Source: Malurus cyaneus samueli
Taxonomy: Eukaryota; Chordata; Aves; Passeriformes; Maluridae
NCBI GenBank assembly: GCA_009741485.1
Contig: CM019216.1
Coordinates: 25,775,787 to 25,839,786 of the forward strand
Direction: 5' to 3'
Length of the DNA stretch: 64,000 bases
The notes below the pieces were generated by a model. That model had not been told where the DNA came from. It did not search any database and saw nothing but the letters and a program-made list of their open reading frames with translations. The position numbers and the translations under genes are program-made. Shown here piece after piece: positions 12,555 to 25,735 of the stretch; position 1 is the stretch's first letter, and each line of letters begins with the position of its first letter.

Positions 12555-12790
12555 AAGAGCATGGTGGGTTGACCTTCAATGGATGCCAGGTATCCACCAA
12601 GCCATTCTAACACTCCCCAACAGCAGGTAAGGGAGATAAAATACTATGAAAAGGCAATGGGTCAAGTTAAGAAGAGGGAGATCACTTACCAATTACTATT
12701 ACAGGCGAAACAGACAGAATAAATGGTTTAATTTATTGTAGAAACAAATGTCTCAAGACAATCAGTGCTAAAGAGGCATTTCGACAAAAA
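12555..12790 (-). mobile_element. Avian endogenous retrovirus LTR fragment, minus strand
   Basis: GCATGGTGGGTTGACC, GATGCCAGGTATCCACCAAG and GATCACTTACCAATTACT, in that order, match the reverse orientation of a common avian endogenous retrovirus LTR (probably ERVK class). The sequence is diverged and only about 235 bp remain, so neither end with its target duplication is intact. A CR1 tail begins immediately to the right. Confidence 0.6.
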
Positions 12791-12797
12791 AACATAC

Positions 12798-12925
12798 TTT
12801 GACTTTGGTCAGCCATGAGGTGGTGAGGCTCTTGGACAAGATCATCACTGTATATCCCTTCCAACTGAAATTATTCTATCCTCCTCTGTTCTAACCTATT
12901 CTATCGTTCCTATTCTAGACAGTCC
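12798..12925 (+). mobile_element. CR1 LINE, 3' tail fragment
   Basis: This is a short 3' terminal piece of a CR1 element. GGTCAGCCATGAGGTGGTGA is followed by the UTR ending CCCTTCCAACTGAAATTATT, then by a degenerate TTCTA-type repeat tail (ATTCTATCC...CTATTCTATCG...CTATTCTAG). It directly follows the LTR fragment, so one may have inserted beside or into the other. Confidence 0.55.
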
Positions 12926-15900
12926 TTAAGGAAGGACTGCTCCAGTGTGGGTCCTTCATGGGATCAAAGGCCCTACCAAGACCATACTCCAATTTGGCTT
13001 CTCCAAAGCTTGTAGTCTTTCAAAAGAGTTTTAAAAACAGACAGGGCAAGTACAATTATTTGAAGTTGGAACATTTCAGTTATGTGAAAAAGGTTACTTG
13101 TTTCCTACCAAGAATAGTATACAAGAGAAAGACAGGACTCTTCCTGTCTAAGTTACTCTGTTTGTAGTATAATCCTTTTGTCACCAGGAAATAGCTTAAA
13201 ATGAACAGTTGTTTTTTGTTTGTTTTTTTTTTTTTTAATTGATTTAGTTTTGCTATCTTTAACTCTGAATTATTTAACACCCACAGAAACACTTTCAAAC
13301 ATCACTGTTGTCACTACAGTTATGAAGATAGTTGTAACTTTTTTCATATCTCTTATGGCATCTGTGGATTTATAAAACATCTAGAAAAGTACATTATCTC
13401 TGTTTCTATGTAGGAAGATATGAGAGCTAAAATAAAATGATATTTCTTTGAAAATCTAATTTATCAGGAAAAAGGTATCAGTTTTTCAGCAACTTTTTTT
13501 CTGAGGTGCTTTTCTCCACCACTTAGCTCAACAGACATGCAATAAAAAATGTGCAGGGGAAGAAGATTAAATCAGAGAGAACCTTGACCTATATTGCTGG
13601 AAGAATTTTATTATTCTGACTCTTTTAAGTGCTCCTAATCCAGAGACAGTGTTCTTTCTTAAGTCACATTTGGTGCAAAGTTGAATTTAACAATTTGAAT
13701 TTTCACTGACATCTTTGCATTTGAATTTTGAAAATTAATTTATGTCTATTTTGTAAAAAAAAATCCCAAATACACTATTATTAATATAATATATTATATT
13801 GTGCTCTTTATTGAGAGAAAAATCAAATAAGAAAAAGCTACGGAGGATAATTTTGTTTTCTCTTAAAGAAAATTCTTTAGCACTTTTTTTTCCTTATTTT
13901 TTCACTGTTGAAGAAGTTTAGTATCAATATTTTTTATCAGTGAATTGCAGTGTGCACACCATGAAAATTTTAGTGATTAAACTGGTAAATATAATTTTGT
14001 ATAATAAAATATAAATAAATATTTCAAAGATGAGGTAGCTAAAGAGCTAGCACATTTAATTCAAAGTCTAAAAGGATAATATAGCCGTTGCACCTGAAAT
14101 TATGGCTTCACCAACTGGAACATCCCATTCCTTTACTTCAATGATATTATTTCTTTCTGCTGTTGTCTGCAAAGTGTTAGCTCAAATGTAAATATCTAAA
14201 GAAAAAGCCCATATATGATCCGATGACCAAATGCTATGTCTGAATAAAATTTTAAGTTTCAAGGAATTTTGGTGGAAGATCTTTCTTGCTGAATCAGAAA
14301 GGAAAATCAACCCAGCACAAATCGCCCAAAATCCAAATCAAATCACTTCACTTCTTAACTTTGAACTTAGAAACTATAAAAACTACCATTGAGATTTTCA
14401 GGTAATGTTAACCAGAAAATTTTCAGATTACCTCTTTTCAGGTATTCACTGATCCAAAACTTGTGTTGTAGATGGAGATGAATAGTACTCTTGATTTGTT
14501 AATCATATAGAATTCTCCTCTGACTAATGAGAGCTTAGATAACCAGGGGTTTTCTTTTGTGTAGACATCTTCTTATGCAAAATGGATCCCACCAGTGAGT
14601 CTTGACTTAGCAAATGCCTTTGTGAAGGCATGAATTCAATGAGTCCCTTATGTGCTATGAGTGTAAAAGAAAAACATAAAAGGAGAAAAATAAAAAGCTT
14701 TGAAAAATCTGTCGTAGCTGAAAGAAGGACCTCAAAGAATCTTTTGCATTACTTGTGCCTGTGCCCACTTATTAGCTTCATCTAGTACTGATATTATGAA
14801 TAGGCTAAGTTCTACTTATCTTTCTTTCTCTCCTTTTTGTCCAGGGAGCAGAATCTTTGAGTTTATGGCAATCTTGTCCACTTTAAACCTGCACATCACT
14901 GTTAACTTGGAAAAAAAAAAAAAAAAAAGACAAAAAAGGAAAAAGAGAAGGTGAAACAGAGATCTGATTCTGATTACACAGTAAATAAATTGATGCGAGT
15001 GGAATTCTTGAACACATGATTAATTGTTTCTTTACATGCTTGTTGGAGTTTCTGAGTTCTCAAGCAGTCTGAGATCCAATATTGATTTTTCTGGCACAAT
15101 TTTCTAAAAAAAAATAGCTCTTTCATTTTTACTTTACCCTCAAAATTAATTTCTGTCATTTTCTTCTTTCCATTCCTCTTTTGTTTTCTTATTCAGAAAC
15201 ATGCTCCCAGTTTTGATGTTTGGGTCACAAGGTTCCCACCTAACGGAGTTCTTCTTCTAAAATGATAGCATATCACCTCTTGTGTGCTATCTGTTGGTGT
15301 TTTGGTGAGATGTTTTAAGAAGGGGCTTATGCACTAAAGCAGACAATGCTGGGAAAGAGTCTAATTTTTTAAATAAAAGGGAGACATCATCCATTAAAAA
15401 GAATGTCTTACTGAGCAGGGAGACTAATTGAAAGTTTGTGCTTGGAAATGGGATGTGTTCTTTGCAGCAGAGATACAATTAATACACAAATTCTTTGCCT
15501 GCTCCTAAGAAAATGTGTTAGGGAAACACCAGTCACTCTTTCTTTACTTTGCTTCTCAGCAATTCCCTTTCATTCAGAGAAATGTATTAGATATTTTCTA
15601 TGGCACCGCTGGGTTTTGACCTACATACATTTTAAGGGAAGCTCTTAAAATTTGGTGTAGGACATCAGCTAAGATTACTATTGAAATAGTGCCCAGGAGA
15701 ACTCATGACAGTCAATTCTGGGTGCTATAATAGCAGTAAGTTTTCCTTCTGTAAAATACCCTCTACATGATAGTCTGCTCATTACATATTGTTGCATTAC
15801 CTCAGACTGTTGTATTCTATTTCATTAAATCCTTTAGTGGACTCTAGGCTTGTTGATGTGGTTAAATAAATTCTTATGTTGAACAGTCCTCTCAAATATA

Positions 15901-15987
15901 TTTTGGTTTTTGGTCTTGGAACACTGTCCTCCCAGTTTCGTTTTTTTTGTGGGGATTTTTTGTGGTATTTCATTTTGTTTTGGGTTT

Positions 15988-15988
<1 letters not shown>
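12926..15988. other. Unique AT-rich DNA, nothing identified
   Basis: No gene or interspersed repeat recognised. It contains a perfect 18-bp AT palindrome (AATATAATATATTATATT, 13783-13800), an A(18) tract near 14910, and scattered T runs. Confidence 0.45.

Positions 15989-16029
<41 letters not shown>
15989..16029. repeat. Poly(T) tract, 41 bp
   Basis: Uninterrupted run of 41 T, the longest homopolymer in the window. It could be the tail of a minus-strand retroinsertion, but no recognisable element body follows. Assembly length error is possible. Confidence 0.9.
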
Positions 16030-16031
<2 letters not shown>

Positions 16032-19000
16032 TTTGCTTTTGTTTGTTGTTTGTTTTACCCTCTGAGGTGTTAGAATTGAAAAGAGGAGTTGGGAGGCCTC
16101 TTCTATTTCACCTTAAGGTAGGGCAATAGAGGAACTGTGTTAGTAAAGGTCTTCATGTGTTACCAGCTGTTAAGCAGTTTTATTTTGAACAAACCACCCC
16201 ATTTACTCCAACAATCTAACAGCAGCTAAAAAAAAAGTATTCTTTCTATAGTTTGCATCACTTCGCGAAATTGTCTTAGAGATTCTTCATTGTAGCCTAT
16301 CCTTCAAAGGCTGAGTATCTCTTACATGGTCTTTTGCTAAGACAAACTTGCCATAACTTGTAATAAGACATTTTGATCAGTACTAATGTCAAATACCTGT
16401 CTAGACACCATTCAGGAGAAAGTATGGGAATTTCAGCAACATCAGATGCTGAACAGAGAGTCCTTTGGTTTTAATGAACTCATTCATCTTCTATAAATAC
16501 TTAAACCTGTTTGTTTTCAACTTCAGTTAATACCTAAAGAGAACACAAGAAGTAAGTGCAGAATGTGGGAGTGGGTACTTTGCAATTCTGCTGTAGATTT
16601 TTTCTGGCATTCAAATTTGGGCTCATTGAAAGAAAACCAAATAAATTCCCTATTCAGAATCTGGGAGCTGAGTAACTCAGAATATTTGTCTGTTGGTATT
16701 TCTGATGCTGGCTTGCAAAGTAATCATGGAACTGCCTTTACCATTTGGCATTTGAAACTATTCCGACTTCATTTGAAATGTTAATATGCTTCAGTTTACT
16801 GTTGCTAATGCAGTTTCAATATAAGAAACAATGGGGAGAAACAAAGTGTAGAAAATGCTGTAGGTAATTTCAACTCCGATATGTTGAGATCTGATAATAC
16901 ATTATCTAATCTCTTTTTGGCCACTGTTAAATACAATGTGGCAATACAGGTCTAAAATATCTTTCTTTCACTGTTAGTTTGTTATGGGGGTTTTGGGTTG
17001 TTATTTTTAAAATACTTTTGGAAACACTTTTTTCACCCAGAGATTTATGGAACTAGTGGTGATGGTTGTGTTTATTATTTAAATTTAATGTTCATACAGG
17101 CAATTCTTTGAGAAATGCTGTAATCAAACACAGTTTTTCTGGAAATAACTGTATAGATTAAATACAGGCTCAGTGTATTTCAAATTATTTTCAACTCATC
17201 TCCTTTTTATTTAACATTATTATTTCTTCCAATGTGGTGAGAACTAGACATATCTTTTAAGTAATTTGATTATTTTATACTTGAAACAGTGCTATTCCTT
17301 ACTAGTACTTTTAAACTCCTTCTTGAACTTAGCACAGAGAGGTTAAATCCTTGCTTCATTAATATTTAAGGCAGACTAAATGGAAAAAAATGCTTATGAA
17401 GTCCAGACATCTTTGTCACTGATATAATAGTACAAAGAGACAATTTTCTTCATAAGAACAGGAAGATAGTTCTGTCTGTTCCATGTTGGATCATTTATCT
17501 CTGTTACATTGACGAATTCATTTCACTGACAGTGCTTTGCCTGAATAATGAAAAGCTGGAGAAGATAGCCTGATGGTCAAGATGGAATACTTAAATTTTC
17601 TCCAATTACAGGAAAGCTTATTTTTAAGATTGACTGTTCAGGTAATTCATCTCATTTTTCTTTCTGTTTCTTTCTTTTTCTTGGTACTTTCTGTCCCTTT
17701 CACCATGATCCTAGAGAATCCATTACCATAACGTTTATAGACATGGGTTTACTATTTTGTTAAATGAGCTCTCCTCACCCTCATCAAATACTATTTTTAC
17801 CTATGTTATCAGAAATTCTTGAAAAAAAGTATTTTGCTATAGCTTTGGTACACATTATTTTGTCAGTGCTAACAAGTTTGTCAGCACACTACAGAGTAGA
17901 ATTTGATGACTTTTTTTATCTTGAAGTTAGCACTTCAGCAGAAGTGCTAACCATTTGATTTAATGGGATGATAGATAGATTTATATAGTCAATGAGTGTT
18001 TAATTCTAGAAGACACAATTGGGTTATCTAATTTGACTTGCTGATTAACATAAACTGTAGAATTGGACATTTTTAGTCGTGTATTAGACACATGATTTAT
18101 GTATAACTGAAGCATTTCCAAAGAAGGGCATTTATTCATAAATTAAAGGTGTCAAGAGTTTGGCTATAACTTGAGTAAATGCTAAATTAGCAACTCAATT
18201 AAAAGCTTGCTTCAAAGTGAATTTGTCTGACTTTTACTTTGTTCTTCTCTCATAAACTCCAGACTCTTTCAGAACTCAGATTTGTCTCACTATGAATGTA
18301 TTGAGTACTACATTATTTTTCCATAAAACAAATTGTTTGAACCATCAAAACTGAAGACATATAGAATAAAACAGATAATGATATTTGGATAAAAATTCAC
18401 AAATTATCACACCTCTCTATTTCCATTAGTTTTCTGCTTGTGGGAAGTTATTTTTATGGTTAAAAAAAAAAGGTTTTATAGTTGGTAGTTTTTAAATCTA
18501 TAGTGTGTTTACTGGCACAAATGGTTTCTTTTGAAAGCCTTGTAGCATTTTTCTGTGTAGATTTACGGTCTTAGCCTGCTCAGTAATGATAGTAAGAGAC
18601 TTCCTTGCCTGATGTGGCAATCCTAATCCTCCTCCTCCTCCCTTGAACTAAATTTTCCATAATTTTAATTAAAATAATTTGTCAATCTAAAGAAAAATCT
18701 GCTAATGTATATAAAGGGGACATCCATAACTGAAGAGTTGTAAATGAAAGAGAAAGCTATTTTCAGACAGACGAAGAAGATGGAAGGATGGGCGATTTAC
18801 AGATGTTTATATTCTTCCTGCAGTGTTGATACATTAGTGCTGCTAGTGGGATTGAAATGTCGAAACTGAAAGATTTCACAAATCTTAGAACAATTACAGT
18901 TAGCAGGAACTGCCTAACAAAATGAAATCATCCATAGAAAATCAGTGACAAAGTTGTTTTCAGAAACAAATGAAAAATATATCAATTCAACCCAGCCACC

Positions 19001-20374
19001 TTAAACCAAATGTACTTTGTATAAGATTATCACCATGTTTTCAGTTATAAATTGAAGTATTTCTTCAAAATAAAACTTCTTCCAAATTTGTTTTAACAAA
19101 TATATAGAGTTCATATACCTCTATTTACTGCAACCTGTTGATTTTTTTTTTACTCTCTGTAATATGTTTTTAGTTAACGTAGAATGTGAGTTATTAATAG
19201 AATGACATCTTGAAAAAAAATGGACACAACAATCTCTGTTTAAACCTGGATTGAGGAAACTGGACCTAAAGAATGGCTCTCTAGGCTATTATAGAATACT
19301 CATGGGGTCAACAGGTGCTTCAGATCCTCAGAGGGGCATGTGCTCTGCCAAACATGATCCCAACAGCAATTTTGTGTTGAATAATTTTGTTTTCATGTAA
19401 CTGATGTTCTCTCTCACTGCTGACACTTAATGAGAAAGGAATTTGATACGATTGACTGTTTGCAACCTGCTGAGCAACTTTTAACCTAATTGACCAAGTA
19501 GAGACACCTTGTGCTTGAGAGGCTTTCCAGGGTATAACAAACTCCAGGAAATGGAGCATCAGAGGCATTTTGGATAATACCTCAACAAAATTCCATGTTT
19601 TCCCTTTTTTGGGGGAGATAAATGTGTTCCCAATATTTGTCAAACATCATTGCACAAAGATGAAATTTTCTCTCATGGAATGGTTGCATAAATTGCTTTG
19701 AACAGTAATTTTTTTCTTAAGCAGTTAATAAAAGATTTAGATAGACACCTAGAAAGCTGTCATTAAAGTTTCAGTGTAATTACAGGTAGATGTTCAAAAT
19801 TCTCCTTTAGCCTCATCTTTGCTTCTCATCTCTGGATAAAATCCAGTTATGGCCTGAGACTTTAAAAACTGGTATTTCTGTTCTCCTTCAGCCTAATTTA
19901 TTTAGAAGAACCAGTTCTTCAGGAATTTTTTTTTTAATAAGTTGTTCTAAAAATTTGTTTCACTGAATAATATAAAGTAATTTCTGCTCTTTTTCTAATG
20001 TGTAAAATAGCCCTAAAATTGAAACTCGTTAGACCTCATATCTTTAGTTTCCTGCTGCTGTGTGTCATAATCCCCGGCTTCATTTATTTCATTTTTGACA
20101 TCATTCCCCAATTGTCTTTCAAGACATCAGAATCAACCCTTAGACTGGGTTGTAGCCATTTGTGTCAGTCACCTGTTTGTAAACCATCCCCAGGAATTTT
20201 AAGTAATCTCTTTTCTATTACCATTCCTTTTTTGGGCTGTAATCACAATCTTTAGTGTTAATTTATGTCTTTTCGGCACCCCTAAAGTCTACATATAGAA
20301 CTCTTAGCCTTCAAAAAACTTTAATAAATATTACTTATTTCTATGATATATTTTCTTTAAATGGAATTTGGCTT
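16030..20374. other. Unique AT-rich DNA, nothing identified
   Basis: More than 4 kb without a recognised gene or interspersed repeat. A short (TCC)n stretch lies near 18625-18644. A 107-codon open frame on the minus strand (19320-19643) has no domain I recognise. It lies in somewhat GC-richer sequence that could be an old repeat or a conserved segment. Confidence 0.4.
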
Positions 20375-20394
20375 NNNNNNNNNNNNNNNNNNNN
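20375..20394. other. Assembly gap (20 N)
   Basis: Twenty consecutive N. The round length suggests a placeholder, so the true distance between flanks is unknown. Features should not be joined across it. Confidence 1.
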
Positions 20395-23300
20395 CATTCG
20401 GAAGTTGGTTTTAGCAACATTTTGACTGAAAGTATTTCAAGAATATACTCATTTCAACTCTAAGATGACAGTCTGAAAGTATTTTAGAACATAATAGAAG
20501 AACATAATAGAAGATTTAATAGAGTTTGATTTCCGGTGATAAATTACTTTCTTGTTTCTCTTACTGAAAATTGCTGGTGGTTTAAGCAATTTTGGGCAAA
20601 GTAAGATACATGATGACAATTTTGTGGTTGTATACTTTCTCTTTTTTTAGAAATAGTTTAAAAATTTTGCTCACATATTAAAATACATTAAAACCCAGTA
20701 ATGTCTAAAATAAATCTTAGGAAAGCATCCAGAGTGTAACTCAGGGAAGGGTAAACTTGCAAAATCAAAACTTCGATGTTTTACCTTGTGAGCAAATGAA
20801 CAATTTGTTCTGCAGCAAATCAATGAATATTGATTTTGATAAGGTTTGAGCATGGCATAGCCCATACATAGCACTGTACCATGATTCCTGAACTGGTCAT
20901 GCCTTCGTGCTCATTTGTATAAAGAGTCTACTCTACTGTTTGCCACAAGCCTAAGTTTCCTGTTCATGTACCTAACAGCAAATAATACTCTCTTTCTGTT
21001 CCTCAGAGAGACTGAATTGAGTGTAGGATAGTATGGGTTTAAGCCAGAAAATGTTTCTCTCTTCACCAGGAAGGTATGGAGTGGGGGTTTTTTTCTTGTC
21101 AGTGTTTTGTTTTGTTTTCTTTTTCTTCCCTAGGTGCCTTTTTTTTATTGCTTTCCAGTTGAACCATCCTTCAACACCTCTGACATCACTGACAGGCATT
21201 TTGCTTGTCAGTCTCAACAAATTAAATGCACTGTCTCTGTCTGCCAATGTGCATTTACAAAAGGTCAGTGTGGAAAACAATATCCATTCCTTAGACGTCC
21301 CTTCTAGGATTGTAATAATAAAAACAACTATCAACCTATTGATATCTTCTGCTCAATAATCATATTTTAAAATAATTTTATGGTATGCCTCATCAAGATG
21401 CTGCTTCATTTCTTTCTGCATAATTTTGACAGAACTGCTCGGAAAATCAATGCCTCAGAGCTGTGTTTGGATTTACTGTTGAATCCAATTACAGTGCATT
21501 ATCATAAAAAGCATCAGAGTGAAATTTATTGATGGTGCTTGGTTAGTGAATGTGCAACTGTTAACTCTAAATATAAATATTTTAATGGCGTGATTTCTCA
21601 CCATAACAAAAGAGCAAAGAGAAATAAACTCTGTATTCTGGCACAACAACTTACTTTCAGATATAAAGATGTTAGAAGCACTGCATTATACAGAGGTCTA
21701 CTCTTACCTGGCTACAACTACAGACAAGAAATACAAGCCTTAAAAATGTTATGTTTTTTACTTTGCTTTTCTTATTTCTGTTATTGATGTTACCTAAATA
21801 ATAGACACCAAGTATACGCTATTATTTATGCTGCAAAATTACTAGTTGATATTTATGGGTACAAGAGCACTTGAAGCAATGTAATTTGCCCATCCAACAT
21901 TCCACATGAGACTGATATGTTTCTGCCTCAGCCAGCCATCAACATAATTGCTATTCCAAATTAAAAACTGGTGTAAGAGAATTGGTCATGCTGTACATTG
22001 AGAAATTTGGCTGGTGAATATGTTTGAATATAAATTGGAGGTGCCTCAGCAGTCTGTGCTAGGTTATCTTTGATTCTGTGGATCTTTACAAAAGGACAAA
22101 GTACCATCTCTTCATAAGGTGATACAAGGAGAAACCTTACAGAGTTTCCACGTCATCTTTAGAGGGAATGGAGGATCTTGCACAAATGGACATTAAAACA
22201 ACCTGAGACTTTAAAAATTAAAAGCAAACAGGAAAAGGGAAACAAAATAACAGAAAATTAAACAAAAAATTTAAATAGCATAATAACATTACATCTCTTT
22301 AGCATCTATATGATGTACTTCTTTGTAGGAGATTTATAATTAATGCTTTTTTAAAAAAAAGTTCTCATAGGAAGACCACCAGTAAGTTATACCATGCTTT
22401 CAAATGAAAATTTTATAGCTATTAATTTATTGTTAAAAAAACGCAAACTATTAATTCTGTTTTTTATTGTTCATACTTCTTTGTAAACAAAAATATGTTG
22501 TCAAATTTACAGACCTTAATAAATCCTTGGATGACTAGATTGTTTCTTAATTCTACTCAAACCTATTCATTTCAAAGTCACAGTTTCTACATCTTATTTT
22601 CGCTTGTTAAGATATTTTTGACTTGGCTGTTCTGTTTCTTAACTGCTTTCTTTATTACTTAGCATCATTTTTCAAGGTTCCTTGCACTTCCAGGTTCTTT
22701 AGATGGAGATGAGAAATAAATTTCTGCTCAAAAATCTTTTTGAATTGGCTGAAAAATTTAAAATTATACATATGAATATATATAGCTTAATAAAGGGAAG
22801 AGTTTAAATAGGTCATTTAAAGTAATAAACAGTAACTCAGGATGTGATTACATACTCTCAAAAATAGGCATGAAATTGAATTAAATTGTTTTTAACTCTG
22901 AAAATAAAATTTTCTTAAGAGTCAGTTTTTTACTGCAAAAGTGGAGAGTCTCGGAGTCTTTTTTCTTTAATTTGATAAATCTTTTTAACTGAAACACTTT
23001 AATTTAGCTTGAACCATACACAAGAAGTGAAGCATCCAAAATGAAGGGTTAAAAAATATTCAAAAAGAAGGCTAATGAAGAATATTCCAATGATGCACCA
23101 AAAAAGGACTAAAATGGTGAATTGTTTATGACATCATTCTCAGTTCGAAAAGCCAGCATTATTTTAATTTAATCCCACAATGTTTAGCGCATAATACTTT
23201 GTTTCTATTTATTAATGTGTGTTTTTATCTGTTAAGAAACTGAATAAATAAGCTTGATTGCCTCTTTAAAAGGGAAAACTGTACATTTAAAGGAGTCCTT

Positions 23301-24203
23301 ACCTGTTAAAAATGTATTTAAGTCTCACCTGAAATACCTTAAACACACTGGTTAGCAATACATTAAAATAAATAAACCGATAGTTTTATAAAGTATTTCC
23401 ATAAAATGTGTCAATATAATATTAGTTTCTTTATCTAAGAATCTCACCCTACTCTTTGCCTGTACAGACCCAAGAGGTTCTTGGTTGCTCTTCCAATTTG
23501 CTCCCAGCTCTTTTGACATACATATTATTACAAAATCTAGGTACGTATAAATAAATAAAAGGCTTTAGGCAGCAATATTTATGACACAGCAAAAACTTCC
23601 TCAGTACATAAGCCATCATTTCAATGCTTTTAGAACTGCTATCTTGATATGTGTTTGAGAAGCTTTAGAAAGGAAATGCATCAAATTGCTCAGGGTATGT
23701 GTAGCTAGGTCAAAGACCAAAGTTCTGAGCTAACAAAGTGTCACGATGAGTTTTTAACCCAAGGCCTGTTTATGTCTCAGCTGGTCTCTGTTTAAACAGA
23801 GGAATTACAAGTATGTTGCAAACTATTGCTGTTATTGTCAGTACTGTAGAGAGAGCTGCCAAATATTTCAGTACACTCCTGCACAGTAATTGGCATTCAA
23901 CTGTCATTCTTCACCTAATGGGGCTGAATAAACTCTTGCTGTAGTTCAAATGACGAGCTTTGATGATAGAGACAGCTCTATGGGCAAAGAGCAATGTGGA
24001 ATGAAACTGAAAAGGAGGGAAGCTGATGCAAGTAACAAAATTTTTCTGTAAAACTTTATTTCTTAGTTCCATCTCAAGGCCAGAGAAGCCTAACTTTCGA
24101 AGGATTATTACCATTATGTTAAAGCTCCACAGATGACATGGTTTTACACAACTTGAGTAATCTTTCAACAGTTTTTTTTTAAGTGATATATATTGTTGTC
24201 GTT
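20395..24203. other. Unique AT-rich DNA, nothing identified
   Basis: No gene or interspersed repeat recognised. A 12-bp unit AGAACATAATAG is repeated near 20486-20510. The 21033-21359 (+) and 20972-21334 (-) open frames overlap each other and show no domain. Confidence 0.45.
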
Positions 24204-24210
24204 TAGGAAT

Positions 24211-24630
24211 GGTATTCCCCAGTTTAGTGCTCCCACCAGAATACTCCAAACCATGTGTTCCTTGCTCACTCCTCATTCCTCACTCTTCTCCTCCCACAGT
24301 GTGGAGCAGAAGAGCAGAATGGGAGGTACGAAAAGTAAAGATCATGGACTGAGATAACAACAATTTACTGGAAAAAAAAAATGAGATGAGAAAATGAACA
24401 GAAACAGCAGAAACAATAATAACAGAGAGTACAAGAAAGAAACTAATCACACATACACACACATATTCACCCCAACAATACCCCAGTGCAGTGTCATGCT
24501 ATGCCACCTGGACGAGTCCCCTGCCCCTGTCCTCTCAAAATGGTGTGAGTTGGTATAGAATAACCTCTGGGTCCTAGCCATGGCCCCTCCTGGCTGCTAT
24601 ACAAATTAGCCCTGTCCTGGCCAGAACATA
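24211..24630 (-). mobile_element. ERVL-type solo LTR or LTR fragment, minus strand
   Basis: Read on the minus strand this has the layout of an avian ERV LTR. It starts with TGTTCTGGCCAGGACAGGG (reverse complement of 24610-24628). On the plus strand the reversed LTR body is visible as CCACAGTGTGGAGCAGAAGA, CATGGACTGAGATAACAACA, ATTTACTGG and GTGTGAGTTGGTATAGAATA. At about 420 bp it is shorter than typical and diverged. The 7-mer TAGGAAT occurs at 24204-24210 and again at 24631-24637, flanking the element and suggesting a target duplication, although the exact TG/CA ends have decayed. No internal viral genes lie beside it, consistent with a solo LTR. Confidence 0.6.
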
Positions 24631-24637
24631 TAGGAAT

Positions 24638-25380
24638 ACTGGAAAGAATTGCCTAGCAGGTATCCAAGAGGAAATGGGAAGCAGAAGAATGGGAAGTACT
24701 GCTTATAAGTGGCAAGCAGAAGCAAAACAAATCACTGAACCAGCATCTTAGGTTAGTATTTTCCAGCTGTAAAATAAAGAGCTTTACAGAAGTTTGCCAA
24801 GTCTGGCATGTTCCTCACTCTCAAAGAGCAGAAAGTTTTGAAATCCAGCATCACAACTGTGACTCAAGTCCTAGATTCTGAGCAAGGAATGTGTAGCTCT
24901 AATGAGATCAGACTGACTATGGAAACTGCTTCCTTGAATGTCTTTCTGCTGCACTTTCTTATTTCTTTGCTTAAATGAACTAAAAAGCCTGAAAAGAGAG
25001 AGTATACACACTGCAAGCTAACTGTGAAGCAGGTAGAAATGACTGAATAGGAACAACAGGTGCACACTTTAAACCTTTTCTCAGGTAAAATATGTTTTGT
25101 ACTTAAATGTCAATTTTTCATGTAGGTTTTTTGTTCTTTACCACTATGGCAGGCAGATCAAGACATGATGGTCCTGTGATAGAATCCATGTTTATTAATT
25201 TACATTACACTAAATCAAACACTTGTAAAATATCCAAGCTTTGATGGCTTGGATGCTTTACCTTCAAATGTTCATTGTTGTAAAATCTCTATTTTAAAAT
25301 ACATTGGTGGATAGAGAAATGTCAGGACTCCAGAAACCAAAAGGATACATGTGGACAGACCTTCATGAGCATGAAACTTT
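24638..25380. other. Unique DNA, nothing identified
   Basis: About 740 bp between two LTR-derived segments. No retroviral coding similarity is visible, so these LTRs do not look like the two ends of one provirus. They also differ in sequence and in flanking repeats. Confidence 0.45.
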
Positions 25381-25385
25381 GTGCC
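25381..25385. repeat. Target-site duplication GTGCC (left copy)
   Basis: GTGCC directly abuts TGTCATGG on the left. The identical pentamer follows ATGACA at 26320-26324. Confidence 0.7.
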
Positions 25386-25735
25386 TGTCATGGTTTAACC
25401 ACAACCATCCACTAAGCACCATGCAACCACTTGCTGATGCCCTCACTAAAGGGATGGGCAGAGAATCAGAAGGGCAAAAAGTGAGAGAAATTGTGTGTTG
25501 AGACAGAGACAGTTGAATAGGGAAAGCAAAAACTGCACTTGCAAGCAAAACAACACAAGGCATTAATTCTCTGTCTCCAATCCACAGACAGGTGTTCAGC
25601 TATCACCAGTAATGCAAAATTCCATCACGCATAACAGAGCCTTGGAAAGACAAACACCATCACTCCATGCACACCCCCTTCCTTCTTCTTCCCCCATTTT
25701 TATATATGGAACAAGATACCGTGCAATGTGGAATT
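25386..25735 (-). repeat. Left arm of LTR palindrome
   Basis: A minus-strand, U3-truncated LTR copy, homologous in inverted orientation to about 25986-26319. It retains a TATA-like core (TATATATGG on the plus strand near 25701). Homology fades between 25736 and 25747, just before the right LTR begins. Confidence 0.7.

Noticed and set aside
19320..19643. 107-codon minus-strand frame in GC-richer sequence
   Set aside because: No recognisable domain, start context or splice signals. Kept only as a note in the surrounding unique region.
20972..21359. Overlapping 120- and 108-codon frames on opposite strands
   Set aside because: They are complementary shadows in AT-rich DNA with homopolymer-encoded residues and no domain.
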